From Akkermansiaceae bacterium (GTDB taxonomy: Bacteria; Verrucomicrobiota; Verrucomicrobiia; Verrucomicrobiales; Akkermansiaceae), in NCBI GenBank assembly GCA_029287105.1, contig JARFRT010000248.1, positions 1 to 15,250 on the forward strand: a stretch of 15,250 nucleotides of DNA, in the 5' to 3' direction. The number at the start of each line of letters is the position of its first letter. Within the stretch, counting starts at the first letter, position 1. This document shows positions 7,415-14,458 of the stretch, piece by piece. Both the position numbers and the translations under genes were made by a program. A model generated the notes under the pieces. That model saw nothing but the letters and a program-made list of their open reading frames with translations, was not told the origin of the DNA and ran no database searches.

Positions 7415-8215
7415 ATGCCCTTCCTGGAACTCCAAGACATCAAGACCCACTTCACCCTTCGCAAAGGGATGTTGGCGGGAAAAACCATCCATACCGTCAA
7501 GGCGGTCGACGGCATCAACCTCACCATCGACCATGGGGAGATCCTCGGTCTTGTGGGTGAGTCCGGTTGCGGCAAATCAACGCTCTCACGCACCGTCATG
7601 CAGTTGATCCCGGCCACCTCCGGCTCCGTGATCCTCGAAGGCCAAAACCTGTCCACACTGCGTCATCGTGAAGTCCGGGCAAAAAGACTCGATTTCCAAA
7701 TGATTTTCCAGGACCCCTACGCCTCACTGAACCCGCGCATGACCGTGTTCTCCACCCTGGCCGAGGCGATCAAACAACGCCACCCCAAACTCAAAGGCCA
7801 AGCTCTCGACCGAAAAATCGCGGCGCTGATGGAGCGTGTCGGCCTCGATCCGCGGTTTATCCAGAAGTACCCGCACGAGTTCTCCGGCGGCCAGCGACAG
7901 CGGATCTCCATCGCTCGTGCCCTCGCCCCCGAGCCAAAACTCATCATCGCGGATGAACCCGTGAGCGCGCTTGACGTCTCCATCCAGTCCCAAATCCTCA
8001 ACCTCCTGCTGGAACTTCGCAAGGACCTGGGCCTGACCATGATTTTCATCTCCCACGACCTTTCCGTCGTACGATACATCGCCGACAACATCGCCGTCAT
8101 GTACGATGGAAAAATCGTCGAATACGGCGATGCCGAAGAAGTCTTCAACAATGCACAGCACGACTACACCCGCAAACTGCTCGATGCCGTTCCGCATATC
8201 GCGCACAGTGCCTGA
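7415..8215 (+). CDS. ABC transporter ATP-binding protein, oligopeptide/dipeptide (OppF/DppF) type
   Basis: The 266-residue ATPase subunit has Walker A GESGCGKS at 48-55, the Q-loop at Q99 (IFQDPYASLNPR, typical of the peptide/nickel class), signature SGGQRQR at 157-163, Walker B LIIADE at 176-181, SALD at 184-187 and the H-loop at H214. The stretch QHDYTRKLLDAVP near the end is also class-typical. It would hydrolyse ATP on the cytoplasmic side to power import of oligopeptides or a similar substrate. It stops soon after that stretch and lacks most of the oligo_HPY extension that makes OppF about 60 residues longer. No permease, binding protein or second ATPase gene lies in the window, so it is an orphan or its partners are elsewhere. 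It is 21 bases upstream of the acyltransferase gene and may share its transcript. Confidence 0.9.
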   Translation: MPFLELQDIKTHFTLRKGMLAGKTIHTVKAVDGINLTIDHGEILGLVGESGCGKSTLSRTVMQLIPATSGSVILEGQNLSTLRHREVRAKRLDFQMIFQDPYASLNPRMTVFSTLAEAIKQRHPKLKGQALDRKIAALMERVGLDPRFIQKYPHEFSGGQRQRISIARALAPEPKLIIADEPVSALDVSIQSQILNLLLELRKDLGLTMIFISHDLSVVRYIADNIAVMYDGKIVEYGDAEEVFNNAQHDYTRKLLDAVPHIAHSA

Positions 8216-8236
8216 GAACCCCCTCCTATTTTCCCC

Positions 8237-9622
8237 ATGGGCAAAAAAAACACCAACTCCCGCCAAACCCAGGCCCGGCACTATCCCCTTTATTGGCTTT
8301 ATCGCACATTCGAATTCTTCCTGCGGCTCATGCCGATGGAACTCGTCTGTATCATCGGCGCCGCATTTGGACAGGCCGGCTGGTTACTGATGCACGGCCG
8401 CCGGGAAATGGTCATCCGAAACCTTCGTATCGCCCTGGGTGAGGAACGCGACATCCAGGAAATCCGCCAACTCTGCCGCCAGACATTCCGTAACTCCGGC
8501 GTCAACTTCCTCGCCAGCGTCCGGGCGACGACGATGTCGGCAGATGAACTTCGCAAGCGCATGAAAATTGACGGCATCGAACACCTTGAATCAGCGACCG
8601 CCCAAGGACATGGCGCCATTCTCCTCCTCGCCCACATGGGCAACTGGGAAATGCTGACTCAAATGCATCTGGTCGCCCCCTGCCTTGTGCCGCTGGCCGG
8701 ACTCTACCGCCCGCTCGACAACCCGCTGCTCGACCGTCTCGTCAAGCGTCGCAGGCAGAGCATGGGCACAACGCTATTCAGCAGGCGCGACGGCTTCTTC
8801 AAACCCATCTCCCACCTCAAGTCCGGTGGAACCCTCGGAGCTATCGCCGACCAGCACGCAGGCGACCATGGCATGGCCGTGCCCTTCTTTGGCAAGCTCA
8901 CCTCGATGACCAACCTGCCCGCGCTCCTGCACAGACGTACGGGTGCCCCCATCATCCCCGTCTCCATGGTCACCTGCTCCCCGGGAAATTGGCGAATCGT
9001 CGTACATCCGGCCCTCAGAATCAACGAGGAACAGAAAAAAAACGCCTCCCAAATCACCGCGCTCTGCGCCAAAGCCTACGAAACCGTTATGCTCGAGCAC
9101 CCCACCGACGTGCTCTGGATGCACCGCTACTGGCGTGTGGGCGCCAAGTCCCCACTCAAAATCGACGGCACCCAGAAAAAGAAACCCGCCGCCGCTGAAT
9201 CCGCTGCCCGCAAGCCCTTCAACGTCCTGGTCTTCACCGGTCAGTCCACCTCCGAAGACGAGGACCTGCGGCACCATCTCCACCACCTCAGGCACTACCG
9301 CCCTGACATGCGCGTCACTCTGGTGGGACAGCATGCCCTGTCCCCGGAAGCCGACCATTTCATCCCCTTCGACCCCGCAGAGCCACCCCATCTCGTTGCC
9401 AACGCCATCCGGGATTACGACCTCAGCCAGGCAATCCCCTTCGACTGTGCGCTGGACTTGACCCCAGAAGCGTCCGGAGCCAGGATTCTGGAAATGGCCA
9501 AACTCGCGCGCATCTTCGCCATGCAGGGGAAACACCAAAGCCTCAGGACGAAAAAGCTTTTTGCGGGTCTCGACACCACCGGCACCGGTGTCTATCTGCG
9601 CAGCCTCGGCCTCCAATCCTAA
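8237..9622 (+). CDS. LpxL/HtrB-like lysophospholipid (lipid A) acyltransferase with a C-terminal extra domain
   Basis: This 461-residue protein starts with a membrane-associated segment (residues ~18-52). An acyltransferase domain runs to about residue 305, with the catalytic H133-M-G-N-W-E138 motif, an LYRPL stretch at 156-160, and DQHAGDHGMAVPFFG around 205-219. In the LpxL/LpxM family this domain moves an acyl chain from acyl-ACP to the lipid A precursor at the inner membrane. After an Ala/Lys-rich linker (311-326) there are about 135 residues not found in classical LpxL (~306 residues). They faintly resemble the N-terminal half of a family 9 (heptosyltransferase) glycosyltransferase, with PDMRVTLVG at 355-363 and FDCALDLTPEASGARI at 402-417. 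There is no acceptor/ADP-heptose half. The fusion reading is inference. The gap to the preceding gene is 21 bases and to the next 13. Confidence 0.85.
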   Translation: MGKKNTNSRQTQARHYPLYWLYRTFEFFLRLMPMELVCIIGAAFGQAGWLLMHGRREMVIRNLRIALGEERDIQEIRQLCRQTFRNSGVNFLASVRATTMSADELRKRMKIDGIEHLESATAQGHGAILLLAHMGNWEMLTQMHLVAPCLVPLAGLYRPLDNPLLDRLVKRRRQSMGTTLFSRRDGFFKPISHLKSGGTLGAIADQHAGDHGMAVPFFGKLTSMTNLPALLHRRTGAPIIPVSMVTCSPGNWRIVVHPALRINEEQKKNASQITALCAKAYETVMLEHPTDVLWMHRYWRVGAKSPLKIDGTQKKKPAAAESAARKPFNVLVFTGQSTSEDEDLRHHLHHLRHYRPDMRVTLVGQHALSPEADHFIPFDPAEPPHLVANAIRDYDLSQAIPFDCALDLTPEASGARILEMAKLARIFAMQGKHQSLRTKKLFAGLDTTGTGVYLRSLGLQS

Positions 9623-9635
9623 CAACAACTCCACC

Positions 9636-11636
9636 ATGTCAAATCGTCAGTCCCCCGACAAGGGGTGGAACCCCTTCGCATACCACCTTGCCCGCGATGG
9701 CAAACTCTGGCTCTGGATTGCACTCCTCCTCTTTATCTCGCGCTTCATCCTCATCTGGCAGAACCGCCATAGCATGGCAGATGACACCCCCTTTTCATCC
9801 TATTCCCTCGCCTTCTTCACAGGCTTCAGGTTCGACATGCCAGTGGCTACGGTCTTCGTCGTGCCCAGCTTTCTCTGTGCCTGCCTCGGCATCCTCATTC
9901 CTATCAATAAAGTCACCAATGCCCTGCGCGCGGTGTCCACCTGCCTGTTCACCATCCTATGGGTGATCATCACTACCGTCACCCTCGGGTACTTCAAGGA
10001 ATACCACAACCAGTTCGACGCACACCTGCTAGGAGTCATTTACGATGACTTCGACGCCATTGTCAAAACCATCTGGCAGTCCTACCCGGTCGTCACAGGA
10101 TCACTGGTGATGATCTCCATCTGCGCCGTACTCATCTTCCTCGGACGGCGCTGGATACGTGCTCCATTCCCCCTGCCTGCGCTCAAGACACCGCCCCACA
10201 TACTCGCCCGCACCGGCGTAACCCTTATTCTGTTAGCCATGCTCGCCATCGGCCTGCGTGGCTCGCTGGGCCGCCGCCCCATGCAGCAAAAAGACGCCTC
10301 CCGAACCAAGGACCTGGTGTTGAACCGCTGCATCATCAACCCCTTCAGCTCACTCAACTACGCCATCAAATCCCATCAGCAACTGATGGCCGGTGACGGC
10401 CTCTCCAGTTATCTCAAAAAGAAAAACATCCTTACGGCATTCCGCAAATACGCGGGAAACGACGGAATCCAAACTGTCGACGACGCCTTCCGCCGCACCG
10501 CCAAGGGACGCCCGGGAACCAAGCCACGCCATATCTTCCTGGTTGTCATGGAAAGCTACGACGGCTGGACGATGTTTGACCAGCACGCCGACTGGAACGT
10601 CGCCAACGAGCTCAAGCAGCTCGGCGACGAGGGCATCTACGTCAACCGTTTCCTCCCCGGATCGCGCAGCACCATGACCTCGCTGGCCTGCATCATCGGA
10701 GGCATGGCTGACGCCGGAGTGATCACCAACGAGCGCTCGCGCCCCAACGACCCCGCATACGCCACCGCCATTGCCGCGCAGATGAAGCAGCTTGGTTACC
10801 AGACCCACCTTTGGTACGCGGGCTACGGCGGCTGGGCTCGCATTGAGGACTTTTGCAAAGAACAGGGCTTCGACCACACCCACACCGCCTCCAGCATGGA
10901 CCAAGGGCATGACACCAATGAGTGGGGCGTCACGGACGAGCGACTGTTTTCCTACATGAAGGAAAACGTCAATCAGGACCAGCCCACGTTCAACTTGGTC
11001 CTGAGTTCCTCAAACCACCCACCCTACAGCCTTGATCTCAGCAAGGTCGGGTGCCCACTTGTCTCGGTGCCCGAAGCCTATAAGGAAGACTATGAGCACG
11101 GCACCGCCTCGCTGCATACACTCGGCCATCATTGGTACTCGGACAAGTGGATAGGCGATTTCGTGCGTCATGTCTCGGCTGAAATACCTGGCTGCCTGTT
11201 CGCCATCACCGGCGACCACTGGAGCAGGAAGTTCCCCGGACCTCTTCCTATCAATCTGGAGAAAGCCACCGTTCCCCTTGTCCTCTACGGCCCCGGAACC
11301 CTCCCCGAAAATCTGGATGGAAACAAGCTCCGCGGCAGCCACTACGACCTCGGCGCCACACTCATCGAGCTCGCTGCCGACCCCGGATTCCAGTACCACG
11401 CCATCGGCCGCAACATCCTCGATACGAAAGCTGGCGACGTCTCGATGTCACGCCTCTGGATCGTTGGAGACAACGCCATCATGAACACCATTGGCGAGCG
11501 ACATGTGCAAACTTTCGATGGTGAACAGCTCGATACACGCCCTCCGGAAATCGAGGCCGCGATCAAAAAATACAACCTCGTTCATGGCATCTCATGGTGG
11601 CGCCTTCGCAAAGGTAATGCCCTGCCTCAAGAATAA
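9636..11636 (+). CDS. LTA synthase/EptA-like membrane phosphotransferase (sulfatase fold)
   Basis: The protein has 666 residues. Five membrane helices lie near 24-41, 68-90, 99-120, 152-170 and 193-209, followed by a large periplasmic sulfatase-type domain (PF00884). The metal and nucleophile residues are visible: E306 in VVMESYDG, a nucleophile Thr in GSRSTMTSLAC (T346 most likely, the STxTSLxC pattern recalling EptA), D527-H528 in AITGDHWS, and a late SHYDLGATLIELA block. Relatives transfer phosphoglycerol (LtaS, OpgB) or phosphoethanolamine (EptA) from phospholipids to a glycan or lipid A. Lying among LPS-core genes, it most likely decorates lipid A or core with a phospho head group; the substrate is not readable from sequence. 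ATG 9636 is preferred over an in-frame upstream start at 9561 that would overlap the acyltransferase gene by 62 bases and lack a membrane-protein N-terminus. Confidence 0.85.
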   Translation: MSNRQSPDKGWNPFAYHLARDGKLWLWIALLLFISRFILIWQNRHSMADDTPFSSYSLAFFTGFRFDMPVATVFVVPSFLCACLGILIPINKVTNALRAVSTCLFTILWVIITTVTLGYFKEYHNQFDAHLLGVIYDDFDAIVKTIWQSYPVVTGSLVMISICAVLIFLGRRWIRAPFPLPALKTPPHILARTGVTLILLAMLAIGLRGSLGRRPMQQKDASRTKDLVLNRCIINPFSSLNYAIKSHQQLMAGDGLSSYLKKKNILTAFRKYAGNDGIQTVDDAFRRTAKGRPGTKPRHIFLVVMESYDGWTMFDQHADWNVANELKQLGDEGIYVNRFLPGSRSTMTSLACIIGGMADAGVITNERSRPNDPAYATAIAAQMKQLGYQTHLWYAGYGGWARIEDFCKEQGFDHTHTASSMDQGHDTNEWGVTDERLFSYMKENVNQDQPTFNLVLSSSNHPPYSLDLSKVGCPLVSVPEAYKEDYEHGTASLHTLGHHWYSDKWIGDFVRHVSAEIPGCLFAITGDHWSRKFPGPLPINLEKATVPLVLYGPGTLPENLDGNKLRGSHYDLGATLIELAADPGFQYHAIGRNILDTKAGDVSMSRLWIVGDNAIMNTIGERHVQTFDGEQLDTRPPEIEAAIKKYNLVHGISWWRLRKGNALPQE

Positions 11637-11649
11637 AGCCCCGACCGCC

Positions 11650-12309
11650 ATGAAGGCCATCAGCAACGAACAACTCGACGCCCTGTGCCGCAACGGCACC
11701 CCCATTGACTCACAAGGCGGCTACCCATGCATAGTCATCCACCCGGACGACACGATCACCAAGATCTGGGCACAGAGGAAACGTCTCTTCTCTTCCCGCA
11801 GCTACAACCCCTATCACAAACGCTTCGTCAAAAACGCCGCCATGCTCGCCAGCCGAGGTATCCTGGTGCCTGAGATCCTTAACCATGCTGTGCTAGAAGG
11901 CAGCCACGTCGGCATCGTCACCTACCGGTCACTGCCTGGCCACAGCATCCGCGACTTACTCAAAGAAACACCCGGTGAGGTCGATATTCCGGGACTGTGC
12001 GACTATATCTTCGACCTGCACGAGAAGGGTGTCCTGTTCCGCTCAATCCACTTCGGCAATATCATACGCCTCCCCGACGGAAGCTATGGCCTGATCGATT
12101 TTACCGACGTCAAATACTTCAACGGCCCTGTCCCCCTTGCCCGCCGGGCTGCCAACCTCGCCTTCCCGCTACGTTATCAAGAGGACGTCGAACGCATCGA
12201 AGTGGCCAAGCTACCCAGCATCGTCAACAGCTACCTTACGCTGCTGGACCTGGACACGCCGGCCCGGGAGCAGTTCATCAAGACATTCGAGGATTACCTG
12301 AGGCGCTGA
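11650..12309 (+). CDS. LPS-core kinase-like protein (BUD32/'toluene tolerance' type), atypical catalytic loop
   Basis: This 219-residue protein has a lipopolysaccharide-kinase-like fold. An N-terminal lobe contains ITKIWAQRKRLFSS (36-49), and FVKNAAMLASRGILVPEIL at 59-77 follows. A helical segment ends in HEKGVLFRSIHFGNII (124-139), with LIDFTD at 148-153 as the metal-binding DFG equivalent (D150). The canonical catalytic Asp (HGDLHxxN) is replaced by Ser in R-S-I-H-F-G-N, although N137 and D150 remain. From memory, the same FRS(L/I)HxGN signature is typical of Pseudomonas proteins annotated 'toluene tolerance', next to LPS core kinases. It probably acts on LPS inner core or its precursors in the cytoplasm. 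ATG 11650 lies 13 bases after the phosphotransferase stop. A longer start at 11491 would overlap that gene. Its 3' end overlaps waaP by 16 bases. Confidence 0.75.
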   Translation: MKAISNEQLDALCRNGTPIDSQGGYPCIVIHPDDTITKIWAQRKRLFSSRSYNPYHKRFVKNAAMLASRGILVPEILNHAVLEGSHVGIVTYRSLPGHSIRDLLKETPGEVDIPGLCDYIFDLHEKGVLFRSIHFGNIIRLPDGSYGLIDFTDVKYFNGPVPLARRAANLAFPLRYQEDVERIEVAKLPSIVNSYLTLLDLDTPAREQFIKTFEDYLRR

Positions 12310-13148
12310 AACACGCCCGGGAACACCGCATCCTCACCCCGGTGTCGGCGATAGAATTTCTGCGCACGCTTGCCGACAGCCTGCCAGAGCCCGGCCTCAT
12401 CGCTCAGCTTCTTTTTCCAGTCCGTCCCCAGATAAACCCGCAAAAACGCAACCAGATCGCGGTCGGTAACACCACAATCAAGCGCGGAAAACAACAAGGC
12501 ACCCAGATCCTTCGCCAACCACCGCCGCGGCACCGTCCCGCGCATCTGAGCCCGATGAAGATCGATCAGAGGAAGCCTGAAATCCTCATCCGGCGACCAG
12601 TCCGACCAGTCACGTTCCAGGATATGGAAATGGCACAGGTAAAAGTCCCTGTGGTTCATGCCGGCACCATGCATCCGCCGGGCAGCCTCGGCCACCTTGC
12701 GCACGATTTTCCGCTTGAGCGCCAAACGCATCTTTCCCTTCAAGCCACCGAGTTCCTTGAGGAAATCCTCCACCTCCACAAGCTCATTGAGCGCCCTCAT
12801 GATCACAAACGACTCCTTCTTCGCCGGATGCCAGCCGCGGCATCCCTTGCCAACGATACCCACCGTATCCACACCCACCCGTTCCAGCACCTCCACTGCC
12901 TTCCACTCCCGGGAGGCATCTGTGACCGGCAAACGGAAACTCGCCAGGTTCTTCATCACCTCCTGCCAACCGATCCCGGTGTGGATCTTGGCAAAGTAAT
13001 GCTCCCCGCCATACTCAAAACGCAAAGTCCGCCGACCTTCCTTCGCCCGGTAAATTTTCCCGTCAAGTGCCATCACCCTGTCAAAGGCGTCACCATCCGC
13101 AGCAGCAACCGGGAATTTATCGCGTATTTCAGCAGCCAGCTCAATCAT
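12294..13148 (-). CDS. waaP: lipopolysaccharide core heptose(I) kinase WaaP/RfaP
   Basis: WaaP phosphorylates the first heptose of the LPS inner core with ATP in the cytoplasm. In Pseudomonas and enterics this negatively charged core is important for outer-membrane stability. The 284-residue protein follows E. coli RfaP (265 residues) along its whole length: RRTLRFEYGG (39-48), YFAKIHTGIGWQEVMKNL (51-68, K54 the ATP-binding lysine), RLPVTDASREW (72-82), GMNHRDFYLCHF (163-174, catalytic D168) and IDLHRAQMRGTVPRRW (195-210, metal-binding D196). I chose ATG 13148 over a TTG at 13163, because the ATG yields an N-terminus aligned with the family. It is divergent from waaG with a 103-base gap, and convergent with the other kinase gene, overlapping by 16 bases at the 3' ends. 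Confidence 0.92.
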   Translation of the reverse strand: MIELAAEIRDKFPVAAADGDAFDRVMALDGKIYRAKEGRRTLRFEYGGEHYFAKIHTGIGWQEVMKNLASFRLPVTDASREWKAVEVLERVGVDTVGIVGKGCRGWHPAKKESFVIMRALNELVEVEDFLKELGGLKGKMRLALKRKIVRKVAEAARRMHGAGMNHRDFYLCHFHILERDWSDWSPDEDFRLPLIDLHRAQMRGTVPRRWLAKDLGALLFSALDCGVTDRDLVAFLRVYLGTDWKKKLSDEAGLWQAVGKRAQKFYRRHRGEDAVFPGVFQRLR

Positions 13149-13251
13149 CCGCGCCCAGCACAACCCGCATTGCCGCTCAGGTCAAGAACTGCCCATCAGA
13201 ATTACTCTTGGCAATGACCCCATTCAGGGCGAAGCTGGCGGGCCCTCAGAT
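13149..13251. promoter_or_regulatory. divergent promoter region between waaP and waaG
   Basis: These 103 bases separate the start codons of two functionally linked genes read in opposite directions. They must hold both promoters unless the genes are read from farther away. I do not see convincing -35/-10 pairs, operators or a Shine-Dalgarno site in it; the call rests on geometry alone. Confidence 0.4.
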
Positions 13252-14349
13252 ATGAAGCTAGCCATCTTCCTCCAGCACTATTTCCCCTACGGCGGCCTGC
13301 AACGCGACGCAGTCCGCCTCGCGGAGGCCGCCCGTGCCGCCGGCGACCAGCCTACTCTGGTCGTTGCCACCTGGGAGGGTGAGAAACCCGGGGATATCCC
13401 GGTCATCGAGCTAAACAGCGGTGGCCATAGCAACCATCGCAAGGCAGCCCGATTCGCCAAGGCCTGCCAGCCCCTCATTCGCTCGGGTGCATACGACAGC
13501 TCCATCGGCTTCAGCAGGGTGCCCGGCACCCCGTTCCACTTCTGTGGTGACGCCTGTTTTTTGGAAAAATTCCAGACAAGCCAACCCGCTCTGGCACGAC
13601 TCCTGCCCAGATACCGACACTTCCTGAGCAACGAGTGGCTCGTTTTCGGGGCCGGTGCCGACACCCACATCTTCTTTCTCGCCGCGCCTGATATCACCAC
13701 CTACCAGCACCACTACCAGCTAGCTGATCATCGTATCACGCTGCTGCCACCTTGGCTTAGGCCCGCGGAACCATCCGGCCTCCACCACGACGAAATCCGT
13801 CGGCGTATCCGTGCCGAGCTCGGGCTCTCGGAGGATGATCAACTGCTCCTGTTTGTCGGCTCCAACTTCAAACTCAAGCGCGTGGACAAAATCATCGAAG
13901 CCCTACCGCTTCTCGCCGACCCGATTCATCTCGCGATCTGCGGCAATGACGACCCCGGCCCGCCCACCAAGCTCGCCAACTCACTGGGTGTCGCCCGGCG
14001 TGTCCACGTCATGGGCCCTCGTGATGACATCCCCGCCTGGATGACCGCAGCAGACTTGCTGGTACATCCCTCGAGCCGGGAAACCGCCGGTATGGTGCTG
14101 GTCGAAGCACTCACCTACGGACTCCCCGTGACCTGCACCCGGCTCTGCGGTTATGCCAGCCATGTGGCCGATGCAGGCGGCCACCTGCTCAGCAACGACT
14201 GCACGCCAGCGGAAATTGCCCTGGTCGCAAACGACATGCTCGCTCATCAAGCGTCGCACCGGGAAAAAGCCCTCGCATGGTCGTCCCATCCCGAGCATTA
14301 CCGCACCGCGGATGTTATTCTCGACCGCATCCGTGCCTCGATCGCCTGA
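13252..14349 (+). CDS. waaG: LPS core glucosyltransferase WaaG/RfaG-like (GT4)
   Basis: WaaG adds the first hexose, usually glucose, to heptose II of the LPS inner core from a nucleotide sugar, on the cytoplasmic face of the inner membrane. The 365-residue protein has the family N-terminus HYFPYGGLQRD (residues 9-19), WEGEKPGDIPVI (41-52), GFSRVPGTPFHF (86-97), RYRHF (120-124) and LLPPWLRP (164-171). The GT-B donor motif E277-x7-E285 follows in SSRETAGMVLVEALTYGLP, then CGYASHVADAGG. These blocks parallel E. coli WaaG (374 residues) closely. ATG 13252 puts the conserved block in the usual place. Pairing with waaP is the arrangement in Pseudomonas and enterics, but here the two genes are divergent, not co-linear. 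The sugar donor cannot be read from sequence, so a different hexose is possible. Confidence 0.9.
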   Translation: MKLAIFLQHYFPYGGLQRDAVRLAEAARAAGDQPTLVVATWEGEKPGDIPVIELNSGGHSNHRKAARFAKACQPLIRSGAYDSSIGFSRVPGTPFHFCGDACFLEKFQTSQPALARLLPRYRHFLSNEWLVFGAGADTHIFFLAAPDITTYQHHYQLADHRITLLPPWLRPAEPSGLHHDEIRRRIRAELGLSEDDQLLLFVGSNFKLKRVDKIIEALPLLADPIHLAICGNDDPGPPTKLANSLGVARRVHVMGPRDDIPAWMTAADLLVHPSSRETAGMVLVEALTYGLPVTCTRLCGYASHVADAGGHLLSNDCTPAEIALVANDMLAHQASHREKALAWSSHPEHYRTADVILDRIRASIA

Positions 14350-14458
14350 AATCAACAGCTTACTTACCTGCCATACCGACGAACCATCTGCACCACGTCC
14401 GCCGTTTCATCCAGCGGCAATCTCATCCCAAGCATTCCAACCCTATCACCGTCCAACC

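Noticed and set aside
8774..9637. 287-residue minus-strand frame inside the acyltransferase gene
   Set aside because: Gly/Glu/Val-rich shadow of a well-supported plus-strand gene; no signal sequence, motif or start site.
11997..13217. 406-residue plus-strand frame across waaP
   Set aside because: Pro/His/Arg/Gln-rich composition is typical of an antisense shadow. The minus strand carries the complete WaaP motif set.
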